Origin: CAZNNH01 sp964574335 | GTDB taxonomy: Bacteria; Acidobacteriota; Vicinamibacteria; Fen-336 | Assembly: GCA_964574335.1 (NCBI GenBank) | Contig: CAZNNH010000033.1 | Location: forward strand, 1 to 46,800 | Length of the DNA stretch: 46,800 nt | Direction of reading: 5' to 3' | Shown here: positions 8,566 to 17,219 of the stretch, piece after piece | Layout of the letters: every line of letters starts with the position of its first letter | Position numbering within the stretch: position 1 is the stretch's first letter | Translations under genes and position numbers: made by a program | Notes under the pieces: generated by a model | What the model was told of the DNA's origin: nothing | Seen by the model: the letters and a program-made list of their open reading frames with translations, nothing else | Databases searched by the model: none

Positions 8566-9309
8566 ATGGCGGAACGTGTACCGATCACCGTCCTGTGTGA
8601 TTGCGGGATGGCGACTCCTTCCCAGCGAGCCCTGATCGGCGCTGCTGACGCGCAGCTTCTCTCCCACCCGCGAGCCGTCCTGCGGGTGAGGGACCTCTGC
8701 GCCGCCGTGGCGACTCGCGATGCTCGCCTCCTCTCGTCGATCGGCGAGTCTCCGCTCGTGGTCCTCGCCTGCCGGCCGCGTGCCGTGCGCTGGCTCCTGC
8801 ACGCGGCCGGCGTCGACGTCACCTCGCGCGGCCTCGAGGTGGTCGACATGCGTTCGGAGCCTCGCGGGGTCGGCTCCCATCTCTCGGCACGATTGGCGGC
8901 GGCGCCTTCCGGGGCGCCCGCTCGCCTGGAGTCGCCAGACGACTGGGTGTCGTGGTTCCCGGTCGTCGACCGAGATCGTTGCCGTGACTGCGGCCAGTGC
9001 GCCAGCTACTGCATGTTCGGTGTGTATACGTCCAGCGGCCAGGGCGCGGTGACGGTGACTCACCCCCCTGGCTGCAAGACGAACTGTCCGGCCTGCGCGC
9101 GCCTCTGTCCGTCGGCGGCCATCATCTTTCCCAAGCTCGACGAGGCCCCATTCGACGGCAGCGCCATCTCCGACGAAGAGGCGGTGCGGGCGGGCGCCCG
9201 CCACCAGGCGCAGCAGCTGCTCGGCCAGAACCCCTATGCGGCGCTGGCGGCCCGCCGCCAGCGCCTCCAGCTCCTGCGCCGGCGCCCTCCCGCGGAGGGG
9301 CCGCAGTGA
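8566..9309 (+). CDS. ferredoxin-type protein with HdrA-like N-terminal domain
   Basis: This is a cytoplasmic protein of about 247 residues. The first 110 residues carry CDCG (residues 11-14), a later VRDLCAA and VLACRPRAVRWLLHAAGVD, a pattern resembling the N-terminal domain of heterodisulfide-reductase HdrA/QmoA proteins. The C-terminal half holds ferredoxin-type cysteine sets, CRDCGQCASYC and GCKTNCPACARLCP, enough for two [4Fe-4S] clusters. The start at 8566 (MAERVPI) follows GAGGACGA; the open frame upstream overlaps the preceding gene. Its end overlaps the radical SAM gene by 4 bp (GTGA), so this protein is a good candidate electron donor for that enzyme. The HdrA resemblance is weak and recalled from memory. 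Confidence 0.8.
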   Translation: MAERVPITVLCDCGMATPSQRALIGAADAQLLSHPRAVLRVRDLCAAVATRDARLLSSIGESPLVVLACRPRAVRWLLHAAGVDVTSRGLEVVDMRSEPRGVGSHLSARLAAAPSGAPARLESPDDWVSWFPVVDRDRCRDCGQCASYCMFGVYTSSGQGAVTVTHPPGCKTNCPACARLCPSAAIIFPKLDEAPFDGSAISDEEAVRAGARHQAQQLLGQNPYAALAARRQRLQLLRRRPPAEGPQ

Positions 9310-10496
9310 CGCTCGGCTGGGTGGGCCGGATGCTGCGCGAGACGCACCCGCGCCTGTTGGCCCGCTTCGCCATGGGCCTCGGCTGGGGCGGAGCACGTGC
9401 CATGCGTGCGTTCCGGCGGCGCCTGGCCCGCGACGAGATCTTCCCTCCCTACCTCTTCATCTCGATCACCTCGCGCTGCAACCTCCACTGCCGGGGCTGC
9501 TGGGCGACGGGTGTGGCGCCACCGAGAGAGCTGGACCTCGACACGCTGGACGGCATCGTGAGTCAGGCAAAGCGCCGTGCCTGCACGACCTTCGGCCTCC
9601 TGGGAGGAGAGCCACTCCTCCATCGGGGCTTGCTCGAGCTGCTCGAGCGCCACCGGGACTGCTACTTCCTGCTCTTCACGAACGGAACCCTCATCGACAG
9701 GACCCTCGCTCGCGGCCTTCGGCGGGCGGGCAACGTCAGCCCGCTCGTCTCCATCGAGGGAGACGCCGTGGAGTCGGACCTGCGCCGCGGGGGACGCGAC
9801 GTACTGGATCGGACGCTTCAGGGGCTGGCGCGCTGCACCGAGGCCGGGCTGATAACAGGGGTGGCGTCGAGCCTGTGCCGATCGAACGTCGACCGCCTGG
9901 CGACCGAAGCATTCCTGGACGAGCTGATCAACCGGGGCGTCCACTACGCTTGGTTCTATCTTTATCGGCCGGTGGGCGCGGATCCCGCCCCCGAGCTGGC
10001 TCTGGGCGCCGACCAGGTGCGGGTAGTGCGCCGCTTCCTGGTGGAGATGCGTAGGCGGAAGTCGCTCTTGCTGGTGGACGCCTGCTGGGATGAACGCGGG
10101 CACGCCTTGTGCCCGGCCGCCGCCGGCGTAGCGTGTCACATCGGACCCGCTGGCGACATTGAGCCCTGTCCTCCCATCCAGTTCTCCTCGGAGAACGCCC
10201 ATCACGGCGATCTCTACGAGCTCGTCACCCACTCGACCTGGTTGCGCGCGTTCCGGGACGTGGCGCGACGCACCACTCCCGGTTGCATCCTCGTGGAACG
10301 TCCGGACGTCCTGGCGGAGGTGGCCGAGCGGGTGGCCGCTCACGACAGCAGCGGGCGAGGAGACGGCAGGGCCGCGCTCCGGGCGATGAGGCCGTCGGCG
10401 AGTCATCACCTGCCGGGCGAAGAGCTGCCCGAGCCCTTCGGCCCCTATCGGTGGGCCAAGCGTCGCTGGTTCTTTGGATTGGGCGCCTATGGCTGA
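9306..10496 (+). CDS. radical SAM enzyme with SPASM-like C-terminal cysteines
   Basis: This 396-residue enzyme starts at a GTG that overlaps the upstream stop. The radical SAM signature CNLHCRGC (Cys58, Cys62, Cys65) binds the [4Fe-4S] cluster that cleaves S-adenosylmethionine. LLGGEPLLHRGL is the usual GGEP S-adenosylmethionine-contacting motif. Near the end, GVACHIGPAGDIEPCPPIQF resembles SPASM/twitch auxiliary-cluster regions, though only some cysteines are present. It is followed after an 8-bp overlap by the polyprenyl synthase, so an isoprenoid or a partner protein is a plausible substrate. Hopanoid HpnH is a known radical SAM enzyme acting on a terpenoid, but no specific match is claimed. 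Confidence 0.88.
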   Translation: MTLGWVGRMLRETHPRLLARFAMGLGWGGARAMRAFRRRLARDEIFPPYLFISITSRCNLHCRGCWATGVAPPRELDLDTLDGIVSQAKRRACTTFGLLGGEPLLHRGLLELLERHRDCYFLLFTNGTLIDRTLARGLRRAGNVSPLVSIEGDAVESDLRRGGRDVLDRTLQGLARCTEAGLITGVASSLCRSNVDRLATEAFLDELINRGVHYAWFYLYRPVGADPAPELALGADQVRVVRRFLVEMRRRKSLLLVDACWDERGHALCPAAAGVACHIGPAGDIEPCPPIQFSSENAHHGDLYELVTHSTWLRAFRDVARRTTPGCILVERPDVLAEVAERVAAHDSSGRGDGRAALRAMRPSASHHLPGEELPEPFGPYRWAKRRWFFGLGAYG

Positions 10497-12090
10497 GCTG
10501 GCCGTCACACCGCCGCCGCAGGTGACTCCAGTCGATGCGCTGGCTCGCCGGCGGATCCGTTCCCGCGTGCGCGGGTGGGCGCACCGCGAACGCCTGGCCG
10601 CTCCGATCGCCCTGGAGGAGCTCCGCACCCTGGCCCGTCACGCCTGCGCGGACCTGGACGTCCCGGGAGCGTATCTGGACTTCGTGACGGTGCTGCTCGG
10701 CAACGCCGCCTGGGAGCAGGCCCTCGCCGCAGTCCCTCCCGAGAAACGCCTTCTTCTTCTCCCGCAGTGCCTTCGCGACCCTGACCGGTGCCAGGCACCC
10801 ATCGACGAGCTGGGCCTCTTGTGCCTGGGGTGCGGCGCGTGCCCCATTGCCACCCTGGAGACCGAGGCCGAGGCGCTGGGGACCCACGTCCTGGTGGCGG
10901 AGGGCACCACCGTGGCAGCGCGGCTGATCGAGGGGGGGCAGGTGCACGGCGTGGTGGCGGTGGCCTGCCTCCACTCCCTCGAGCGCTCGTTCGCGGCCGC
11001 GGCCGCCAGCGGTGTGCCGGCGGTGGCGATCCCACTCCTCGACTCGGGGTGCCGCTCCACCCACGTGGACGTCGACTGGGTGCGCGAGGTGCTCCACGCT
11101 CGTGGCACGGGACCCCGCTTCCGGCACTTCCACCTCGATCGGCTGCGGGCGACCGTGCTCGCCTGGTTCGAGCCCCGGGCGGTCGCCAGCCTGCTCTGTC
11201 GAGAGGGGACGCCGACCGAGGCGTTGGCCTGTGGTGCGGTGAGCTGCGGTGGCAAACGTTGGCGGCCGACGCTGACCGTCGCGGTTCGGCAGGCCCTCCA
11301 CGGCGGTGATGCCGAGCCGCCGGAGCCGGTGCGGCGCATCGCGGTCGCCGTGGAGTGCTTCCACAAGGCGTCCCTGGTCCACGACGACATCGAGGATGGC
11401 GACCTCGAGCGCAACGGCCAGGCCGCCCTGCACGTCTCCCACGGGACGGCCATCGCCCTCAACGTCGGCGACCTCCTGGTGGGTGAAGGCTATCGCCTCA
11501 TCGCCGAGGCCGGCCTCGCCCCCGAGATCGCCGCCCGGATGCTCGCGACCGTGGCCCGCGCCCAGCGTGAGCTCTGTCTCGGGCAGGGCGAGGAGCTCGC
11601 CTGGCAACAGGAGCCGCACCCTCTGTCGCGAAGGGAGGCGCTGGTCCTCCTGCGTCGTAAGACGGCGCCCGCCTTCGAGGTCGGCCTGCTGCTCGGCGCG
11701 ATGGCCGCGAACGCCGACCAGGGGACCTGCCGTGCGCTCCGCGCCCTGAGCGCCGCCCTGGGGCTGGCATACCAGGTTCGCGACGACATCGACGACGGCG
11801 CGGGGCGCGTTGCGCCGCCGTCACCCCTGTTCGTCGCCCTGGCCGGCGAACGCTACGGCTCGTCCTTCGCGGAGCGGCTCCTGACCGGCGACGTGGCCGG
11901 CGCGGAGCGTGCGGAGTCCCTGCAATCGCTCGAGCACGAGGCGTGGAGCCTCGTCGACCGGTTCCGCTCCGAGAGCCTGCAGGCGCTTCACCCGATCGCC
12001 TCCCATCCGCTGAAGACGTTGCTCTTCCGGCTGGTCCACGTATTTCTCGACCGCCGTACCGAGGCCGCGGCGCCGGGAGCTACCGGATGA
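10489..12090 (+). CDS. DUF116-polyprenyl diphosphate synthase fusion
   Basis: This 533-residue protein fuses two domains. Residues about 30-215 match DUF116: LLLLPQCLRDPDRC is followed by LGLLCLGCGACPI, giving Cys94, Cys101, Cys112, Cys115 and Cys118, likely metal or Fe-S ligands. Residues about 235-520 form a trans-isoprenyl diphosphate synthase with GGKRWRP, the first aspartate-rich motif HDDIED (DDxxD at 299-303) and the second, VRDDIDD (432-436). All key magnesium-binding aspartates are present, so it should be active in condensing isopentenyl diphosphate into a linear prenyl diphosphate; the chain length is not predictable here. The ATG at 10489 overlaps the radical SAM gene by 8 bp, and ATGA couples it to the next gene. 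The fusion is unusual. Confidence 0.88.
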   Translation: MAELAVTPPPQVTPVDALARRRIRSRVRGWAHRERLAAPIALEELRTLARHACADLDVPGAYLDFVTVLLGNAAWEQALAAVPPEKRLLLLPQCLRDPDRCQAPIDELGLLCLGCGACPIATLETEAEALGTHVLVAEGTTVAARLIEGGQVHGVVAVACLHSLERSFAAAAASGVPAVAIPLLDSGCRSTHVDVDWVREVLHARGTGPRFRHFHLDRLRATVLAWFEPRAVASLLCREGTPTEALACGAVSCGGKRWRPTLTVAVRQALHGGDAEPPEPVRRIAVAVECFHKASLVHDDIEDGDLERNGQAALHVSHGTAIALNVGDLLVGEGYRLIAEAGLAPEIAARMLATVARAQRELCLGQGEELAWQQEPHPLSRREALVLLRRKTAPAFEVGLLLGAMAANADQGTCRALRALSAALGLAYQVRDDIDDGAGRVAPPSPLFVALAGERYGSSFAERLLTGDVAGAERAESLQSLEHEAWSLVDRFRSESLQALHPIASHPLKTLLFRLVHVFLDRRTEAAAPGATG

Positions 12091-12986
12091 AGGCCACGCC
12101 CATGCCGTGCGCGGTGCGTCTTCGGCAGGCTGCGGCCCGTGGCGCCCGAGCTCTGACCGACGGCGCCCGGGGAAACGTCACCAGCTATCTCGAGAGCCAG
12201 CGCACCGCCGACGGCGGGTTCGCGGGCCGCGACGGCGCCAGCGACCTCTACTACACCCTGTTCGCTCTGGACGGCCTCGCCTGCCTGGAAAGTGCCGACA
12301 GCTCTCGGAAGGCGGTGCGGTATCTCGAGGCGTACGGCGATGGAGACGACCTGGATCTCGTCGCCCTCTGCTGCCTGGCGCGCTCCCTGGCGCTCACACC
12401 CGATGGGTCGAGGCGCGCCAGGCGGCTGGCCCGCCGCCTCGACGGCTTCATCGCCACTTCGGGCGGCTACTCCCCCCTTCGATCGACGGCGACCGGCTCC
12501 ATCTCGGCGTCGTTTGCCGTTCAGCTCGCCCATGAGGAGCTCGGCCTCACTCTGCCGGTCCGGGCCGGGGTGGAAGCGTGCCTGGCGTCACGGCGACGCG
12601 CCGACGGCGCCTGGACCGACGTGCCCGGCCTCCAGGACGGTACGACGACAGTGACTGCCGCGGCGGCCCTCATGCTCTCCGCGAGACGGCAGGAGGCGAG
12701 CGGGGCGGCGCATTGGCTGGCCGCCCGCCACGTCCCCACAGGTGGCTTTCTCGCCTCTCCACGCGCGCCTGAGCCGGATCTCCTCTCGACGGCGGCGGCG
12801 CTTCTGGCGCTGGAGGCCCTGGGGGCCTCGCTGGGTGCGTTCGTCGAGCCCACGGCAGCGTTCGTCGCCAGCCTCTGGTGCGGGGACGGCGGCTTCCGAG
12901 GGTACGCGGCCGATCCCCTCAGCGACTGCGAGTTCACCTACTACGCGCTCGTGGCGCTTGGCGCCCTGGGAGGGGAAATCGGATGA
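12087..12986 (+). CDS. short prenyltransferase/squalene-oxidase-repeat protein
   Basis: This 299-residue alpha/alpha-toroid protein is built of prenyltransferase/squalene-cyclase repeats, for example YLESQRTADGGFAGRDG, ASDLYYTLFALDGLACL and the C-terminal GDGGFRGYAADPLSDCEFTY. It is about half the size of a squalene-hopene cyclase and close to a protein-prenyltransferase beta subunit. I see no DxDD catalytic motif, and the histidine expected in the C-terminal zinc site of protein prenyltransferases is not obvious. It could be a class II cyclase-like domain partner, a divergent prenyltransferase or a binding subunit. ATGA overlaps join it to both neighbours, so it is probably made in step with the full-length cyclase downstream. 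Confidence 0.82.
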   Translation: MKATPMPCAVRLRQAAARGARALTDGARGNVTSYLESQRTADGGFAGRDGASDLYYTLFALDGLACLESADSSRKAVRYLEAYGDGDDLDLVALCCLARSLALTPDGSRRARRLARRLDGFIATSGGYSPLRSTATGSISASFAVQLAHEELGLTLPVRAGVEACLASRRRADGAWTDVPGLQDGTTTVTAAAALMLSARRQEASGAAHWLAARHVPTGGFLASPRAPEPDLLSTAAALLALEALGASLGAFVEPTAAFVASLWCGDGGFRGYAADPLSDCEFTYYALVALGALGGEIG

Positions 12987-14803
12987 TGACCGGCCCCAAG
13001 GCCTGGCGTGTCGAAGGTAAGCATGTCCGCGCGCGTCTCGAGAAGCGGCTCCTGGCCGAGATGGGACCAAGCGGCGCGTGGGAGGGAGAGCTGTCATCAA
13101 GCGCGCTGGCGGGGGCCGTCGCCGTGATCGCACTGCATCTGGCAGATCGCGAGGCGCACGCCGACGCCATCGGGGCGGGGCAACGCTGGCTGCGCGAGTC
13201 GGCGAACGACGATGGCGGCTGGGGGGACAGCCCCTGCAGTCGCAGCAATCTCGCCACCACCGTTCTCGCCTGGTCGGCGCTTCGCCTGACACGCGGTCAT
13301 GACCTCTGCCCCTCCGGGCGCCGCGCGGCCGCACGGGTTCGGCAGATCGTGGGCAGCCTGGAGCCCCGGGCGCTCGCCGACACCGTCGCGGCCAGCTACG
13401 GAGACGATCGGACCTTCTCGGCACCCATCCTCACCGTGGCGGCGCTTTGCGGAACCCTGGGACCGCAGGCTGCGGCGTGGAGCCTCGTGCCCCAGCTTCC
13501 ATTCGAGGCCGCGATCCTGCCGCGGCGGCTGCTGTCGTGGGCGCGCCTCCCCGTCGTCAGCTACGCGCTCCCGGCGCTCATCGCGGTCGGCCTCGCCAGA
13601 CATCGCCACCTCGCCAGCCGTAACCCCTTCCTCCGCCTACTCCGCGACCGAGTGACGCACCTGGCGCTCGAGAAGCTGGCTCGCCTCCAACCCGGCAACG
13701 GGGGGTTCCTGGAGGCGACCCCGCTGACCGCCTTCGTCACCGCTTGCCTCGCGTCGTGCGGTCTGCGCCGCCACCCGGTCGTCGAGCGGGGAGCAGGGTT
13801 CCTCCGCGCCCGCCAGCGTCGAGACGGCAGTTGGCCGATCGACAGCAACCTCGCGACCTGGCTGACCACTCTGGCGGTGAAGGCCCTGGACGCCGGTGGA
13901 AGCGCCTTGTCACCGGGCCGACGGGAGCGGACTCTGGGGTGGCTTCTCGGGCAGCAGGTCCTCGAACGTCACCCCTTCACCGGAGCCGCGCCCGGCGGGT
14001 TCGCCTGGACCGACCTTCCCGGAGGCGTCCCTGACGCCGACGACACCTCGGGTGCGCTTCTCGCGCTACGCATCCTCGACCCTGCGGGAGAAGCGACAGG
14101 GTATGCGGGGTTGCGCGCCGTCCGGTGGCTCTTCGCCCTTCAGAATGGCAACGGCGGCGTCCCCACCTTCTGCCGCGGGTGGGGACGGCTCCCCTTCGAC
14201 CGGAGCTGTCCCGACGTCACCGCCCACGCCCTGCGCGCCGTCGTCGCCTGGATTCCGGCTCTCGCGGACCGAGACGCCCGGGACGCGGACCGGTTCGTCT
14301 CGCGCGGGCTGCGCTACCTGGCCGATGTCCAGCGGCCCGACGGCGCGTGGCTGCCGTTGTGGTTCGGCAACCAGTGGCAGTCGGAGGGCCGCAATGCCGT
14401 CTACGGCACCGCACAGGTGCTGGTTGCGCTACGGGGTATGAACGGCCTCGGCCTCGACACCAGGGCGGGGGTCCGGCGGGCCACCGACTGGCTGGTTCGA
14501 GCACAGAACGACGACGGCGGCTGGGGGCGCGCGGCCGACGGGTCCTCGACCATCGAGGAGACCGGCCTGGCGCTCGCCGCCCTGGCGCACCACGTGCCGG
14601 AGGACGTCCTGGCGCGCGGCGTGCGCTGGCTGACGCAGCGGACCGCCGGCTCTCGTCTCCCGCCAGCGCCGATCGGTCTCTACTTCTCGAGCCTGTGGTA
14701 CTCGGAACGCCTCTACCCACTCGTCTTCGCGACGCTCGGCCTGGGCCGGGTCCTGGGTGCGTCGCGTTGCCCGGGCAGCGAGCCAGCGGGGCTGGTGGCA
14801 TGA
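12983..14803 (+). CDS. squalene-hopene-cyclase-like class II terpene cyclase
   Basis: This 606-residue protein has the two-barrel architecture of squalene-hopene cyclases. Repeats include WLRESANDDGGWGD near the start, FLRARQRRDGSWPIDSNLAT, YLADVQRPDGAWLPLWFGNQ and WLVRAQNDDGGWGR near the end. The acid motif that protonates the substrate is intact as DADD (residues 351-354, bases 14033-14044) within GGVPDADDTSGALLAL. It should cyclise a linear polyprene, presumably one made from the product of the synthase two genes upstream, but the substrate (squalene or another polyprenyl chain) is not determinable. The start at 12983 overlaps the previous stop by ATGA. No squalene synthase or standard hpn genes are in the window, so it may not be a hopanoid enzyme. 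Confidence 0.88.
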   Translation: MMTGPKAWRVEGKHVRARLEKRLLAEMGPSGAWEGELSSSALAGAVAVIALHLADREAHADAIGAGQRWLRESANDDGGWGDSPCSRSNLATTVLAWSALRLTRGHDLCPSGRRAAARVRQIVGSLEPRALADTVAASYGDDRTFSAPILTVAALCGTLGPQAAAWSLVPQLPFEAAILPRRLLSWARLPVVSYALPALIAVGLARHRHLASRNPFLRLLRDRVTHLALEKLARLQPGNGGFLEATPLTAFVTACLASCGLRRHPVVERGAGFLRARQRRDGSWPIDSNLATWLTTLAVKALDAGGSALSPGRRERTLGWLLGQQVLERHPFTGAAPGGFAWTDLPGGVPDADDTSGALLALRILDPAGEATGYAGLRAVRWLFALQNGNGGVPTFCRGWGRLPFDRSCPDVTAHALRAVVAWIPALADRDARDADRFVSRGLRYLADVQRPDGAWLPLWFGNQWQSEGRNAVYGTAQVLVALRGMNGLGLDTRAGVRRATDWLVRAQNDDGGWGRAADGSSTIEETGLALAALAHHVPEDVLARGVRWLTQRTAGSRLPPAPIGLYFSSLWYSERLYPLVFATLGLGRVLGASRCPGSEPAGLVA

Positions 14804-16245
14804 GGGTGCACGCTGGCACGATTGCCGCGGTGCTGGCCACCGCTACCGCGGCGGCAGCCCTCGTCTGGTTGACGAACGCCCATCCGACGCCCGCGCTCGC
14901 CGAACGCCGCCCCGGAATGGACGGCCGCGGCGCCGCGCCGGTCTCCACCGAGGACGTCGCCATCGGCGAGATGTACCGGACCTTCGGCGGCTCACCGGGT
15001 GGGCCCGCAGGCGTATGGCCGGGCTTCCGAGGCGCCGGCCGTGACAACGTCGTGGCAACCTCGGCGCCCCTCTCGGCTCGCTGGAGCGCGAGCGGCCCAA
15101 CTGTGCTCTGGTCAGTCGCTCTCGGAGAAGGACACGCCGGACCGGCCGTCGCCGAGGGACGCGTGTTCCTCCTGGACTACGACGAGGAGGAACGTGCCGA
15201 CGTGCTCCGTTGCTTCTCTCTCGACGACGGCCGCGAGCTGTGGCGACGTGGGTACCACGTCCGCATCAAGCGCAACCACGGCTTCTCGCGCACGGTGCCC
15301 GCCGTAGAAGGGCGCGTGGTCGTGACCCTGGGACCCCGGGGCCACGTTATGGCCGTGGATGCGGAGGCCGGCGACCTCCTGTGGGCCCTCGATCTCGAGA
15401 AGGAGTATGGGACCGAGATCCCCCTCTGGTACACCGGCCAGTGCCCGCTCATCGACGAGGGCGTGGTCATCCTCGCCCCGGCAGGCACGGCGCTATTGGT
15501 GGGCCTCGACGCACGGACTGGCGCAGTCCTCTGGTCCGTGCCCAACCCCGACGGCTGGGGGATGTCGCACACATCCGTCGTGCCCATGACCCTGAACGGC
15601 CGGCGCATGTACGTCTACAGCGCGCTCGGCGGCATGGTCGCCGTGGCGGCCGACGGGGAGGGGCGAGGTCGCGTCCTGTGGACGACGACGTTGTGGACGC
15701 AGTCGGTCCTCGCCCCCACCCCGCTCGTCCTGCCGGACGGCCGCATCCTCGTGACAGCGGGATACGGCGCCGGCAGCATGCTGCTGCAGGTGGCCTCGGC
15801 AGGAGACAGCTACCAGGTAGCGGAGGTGGCGCGCTTCTCGCCCGCCGAGGGGCTCGCCTCCGAGCAGCAGACGCCGGTCCTCTTCAAGGGCCACATCTTC
15901 GGGATCCAGCCGAAGGACGCGGGCGCCCGTCGAAACCAGCTCGTCTGCTACCGCGCCGACGACGTGAGCCGCCCCGTGTGGTCGAGCGGCCCCACGCATC
16001 GCTTCGGTCTGGGACCCTATCTCGTCGTGGGCGACCGTCTGGTCATCCTCGACGACGATGGCACCCTCACTCTCGCCGAGGCGACGTCGGACGGCTACCG
16101 GCAGCTCGCCCAGGCCCGGGTTTTCGAGGCGGTGGACGCTTGGGCGCCGATGGCGGTGGTGGGAGATCGGCTGCTCCTGCGCGATCTGCACCGCCTGCTC
16201 TGTCTTCAGGTCGGAACTGACGCTTCGCCGGGGGGCCACGCATGA
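14800..16245 (+). CDS. exported PQQ-like beta-propeller protein 3
   Basis: This 481-residue protein begins with a hydrophobic segment (TIAAVLATATAAAALVWL) that may be a signal peptide or an uncleaved anchor. After a linker, VWPGFRGAGRDNV repeats the propeller entry signature seen in the proteins at 3989, 7283 and 19060. Blades follow such as GHVMAVDAEAGDLLWALDLE and GTALLVGLDARTGAVLW. It is probably located outside the cytoplasmic membrane. It overlaps the cyclase gene upstream and the NHL gene downstream by 4 bp each. The tight coupling to a cyclase suggests a dedicated role, perhaps binding or carrying a product, but no function can be assigned. Confidence 0.85.
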   Translation: MRVHAGTIAAVLATATAAAALVWLTNAHPTPALAERRPGMDGRGAAPVSTEDVAIGEMYRTFGGSPGGPAGVWPGFRGAGRDNVVATSAPLSARWSASGPTVLWSVALGEGHAGPAVAEGRVFLLDYDEEERADVLRCFSLDDGRELWRRGYHVRIKRNHGFSRTVPAVEGRVVVTLGPRGHVMAVDAEAGDLLWALDLEKEYGTEIPLWYTGQCPLIDEGVVILAPAGTALLVGLDARTGAVLWSVPNPDGWGMSHTSVVPMTLNGRRMYVYSALGGMVAVAADGEGRGRVLWTTTLWTQSVLAPTPLVLPDGRILVTAGYGAGSMLLQVASAGDSYQVAEVARFSPAEGLASEQQTPVLFKGHIFGIQPKDAGARRNQLVCYRADDVSRPVWSSGPTHRFGLGPYLVVGDRLVILDDDGTLTLAEATSDGYRQLAQARVFEAVDAWAPMAVVGDRLLLRDLHRLLCLQVGTDASPGGHA

Positions 16246-17219
16246 AGCGCGACCGCCGCTCGTTCTTGTCGCTCTTTCTCGGTGGCGTCGGACTGGGGGG
16301 ACGTCTGCGTGCCCAGCCCGCACCTCCGGACCCTGAGCCGGACGCCTTCGACCGCCAGCTCGAGCGGCTGCGCCAGGTCGACCAGCGCCTGATCGGGTAT
16401 GACGAGACGGACCGTATCCTGCCCGGGCTCGAGGAGCCGCGCGGCGTCGCCACCGGTGCTCGAGGCCGCGTCTGGGTCGTGGGCGATCGCGAGCTGGTGC
16501 TTCTCGTGGCGGGCCGCGAGTCGCACCGGGTCCGCCTGCCTTCGGACCCCTCCTGTGTCTGTGTGAGCCCTGACGGCACACGCGTCTACGTGGGCCTCGG
16601 GGATCGCGTCAGCGTGTGGCGCGACGACGGGGCGCCTCTCGCGACCTGGCCGGCCTGGGGAGGGGAATCCCAGATCACGGCGATCGTGGCGGCTTGTGAC
16701 CAGGTCTTCGTTGCGGATGCTCTGCGGCGTACGGTTCAGCGCCACGATCCGTCCGGCGTCGAGCTCGGGCGCATCGGGGATACGTCGGACCAACCGGGGC
16801 ACTTCGTGGTGCCCAGCCCCTTTCTGGATCTTGCCGTGAGCCCGGCAGGTGAGTTGTGGGTCACCAACCCAGGGCGCCACCTGCTGGAGAGCTTCGCCTT
16901 CGACGGGACGCCGCTGTCGACGATCGGCAGGAGCGGTGCCTCGATCGAGGCGTTCTGCGGCTGCTGCAACCCCACCCATGTCGCCGTGCTCTCAGATGGC
17001 CGCCTGGTCACGGCCGAGAAAGGGCTGCCCCGGGTCAAGGTCCTCGATCCGTCCGGACGGCTGGTGAACGTCGTGGCGGCCGGCGACCGCCTTTCCCCCA
17101 AGGTCGTGGGCCTCGACCTGGCGGCCGACGCCGACGGGAACGTCCTCGTGCTCGATCCCAGCCGGCGTGCCGTGCGCGTCTTTACGCCGCGCCGGCGGCG
17201 AGGTGGCGATGCCCTCTGA
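16242..17219 (+). CDS. Tat-exported NHL/six-bladed propeller protein
   Basis: This 325-residue protein starts MKRDRRSFLSLFLGGVGLGG, a twin-arginine signal (RRSFLSL), so it is probably exported folded. The rest is an NHL-type propeller: GLEEPRGVATGARGRVWVVG, FLDLAVSPAGELWVTNPGR and VVGLDLAADADGNVLVLD are typical blades. A cysteine-rich element, FCGCCNPTHVAVL, around residue 240 is found in some NHL proteins and could bind metal. It overlaps the propeller gene before it by 4 bp and the Tat ferredoxin after it by 11 bp. Tat export next to a Tat ferredoxin suggests the two act together outside the membrane; that is inference. Confidence 0.83.
   Translation: MKRDRRSFLSLFLGGVGLGGRLRAQPAPPDPEPDAFDRQLERLRQVDQRLIGYDETDRILPGLEEPRGVATGARGRVWVVGDRELVLLVAGRESHRVRLPSDPSCVCVSPDGTRVYVGLGDRVSVWRDDGAPLATWPAWGGESQITAIVAACDQVFVADALRRTVQRHDPSGVELGRIGDTSDQPGHFVVPSPFLDLAVSPAGELWVTNPGRHLLESFAFDGTPLSTIGRSGASIEAFCGCCNPTHVAVLSDGRLVTAEKGLPRVKVLDPSGRLVNVVAAGDRLSPKVVGLDLAADADGNVLVLDPSRRAVRVFTPRRRRGGDAL

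Noticed and set aside
12983..14803. Naming the cyclase shc and the locus a hopanoid cluster
   Set aside because: The fold and DADD motif fit, but no squalene synthase, HpnCDE or hpn-type genes are present, so the substrate is open.
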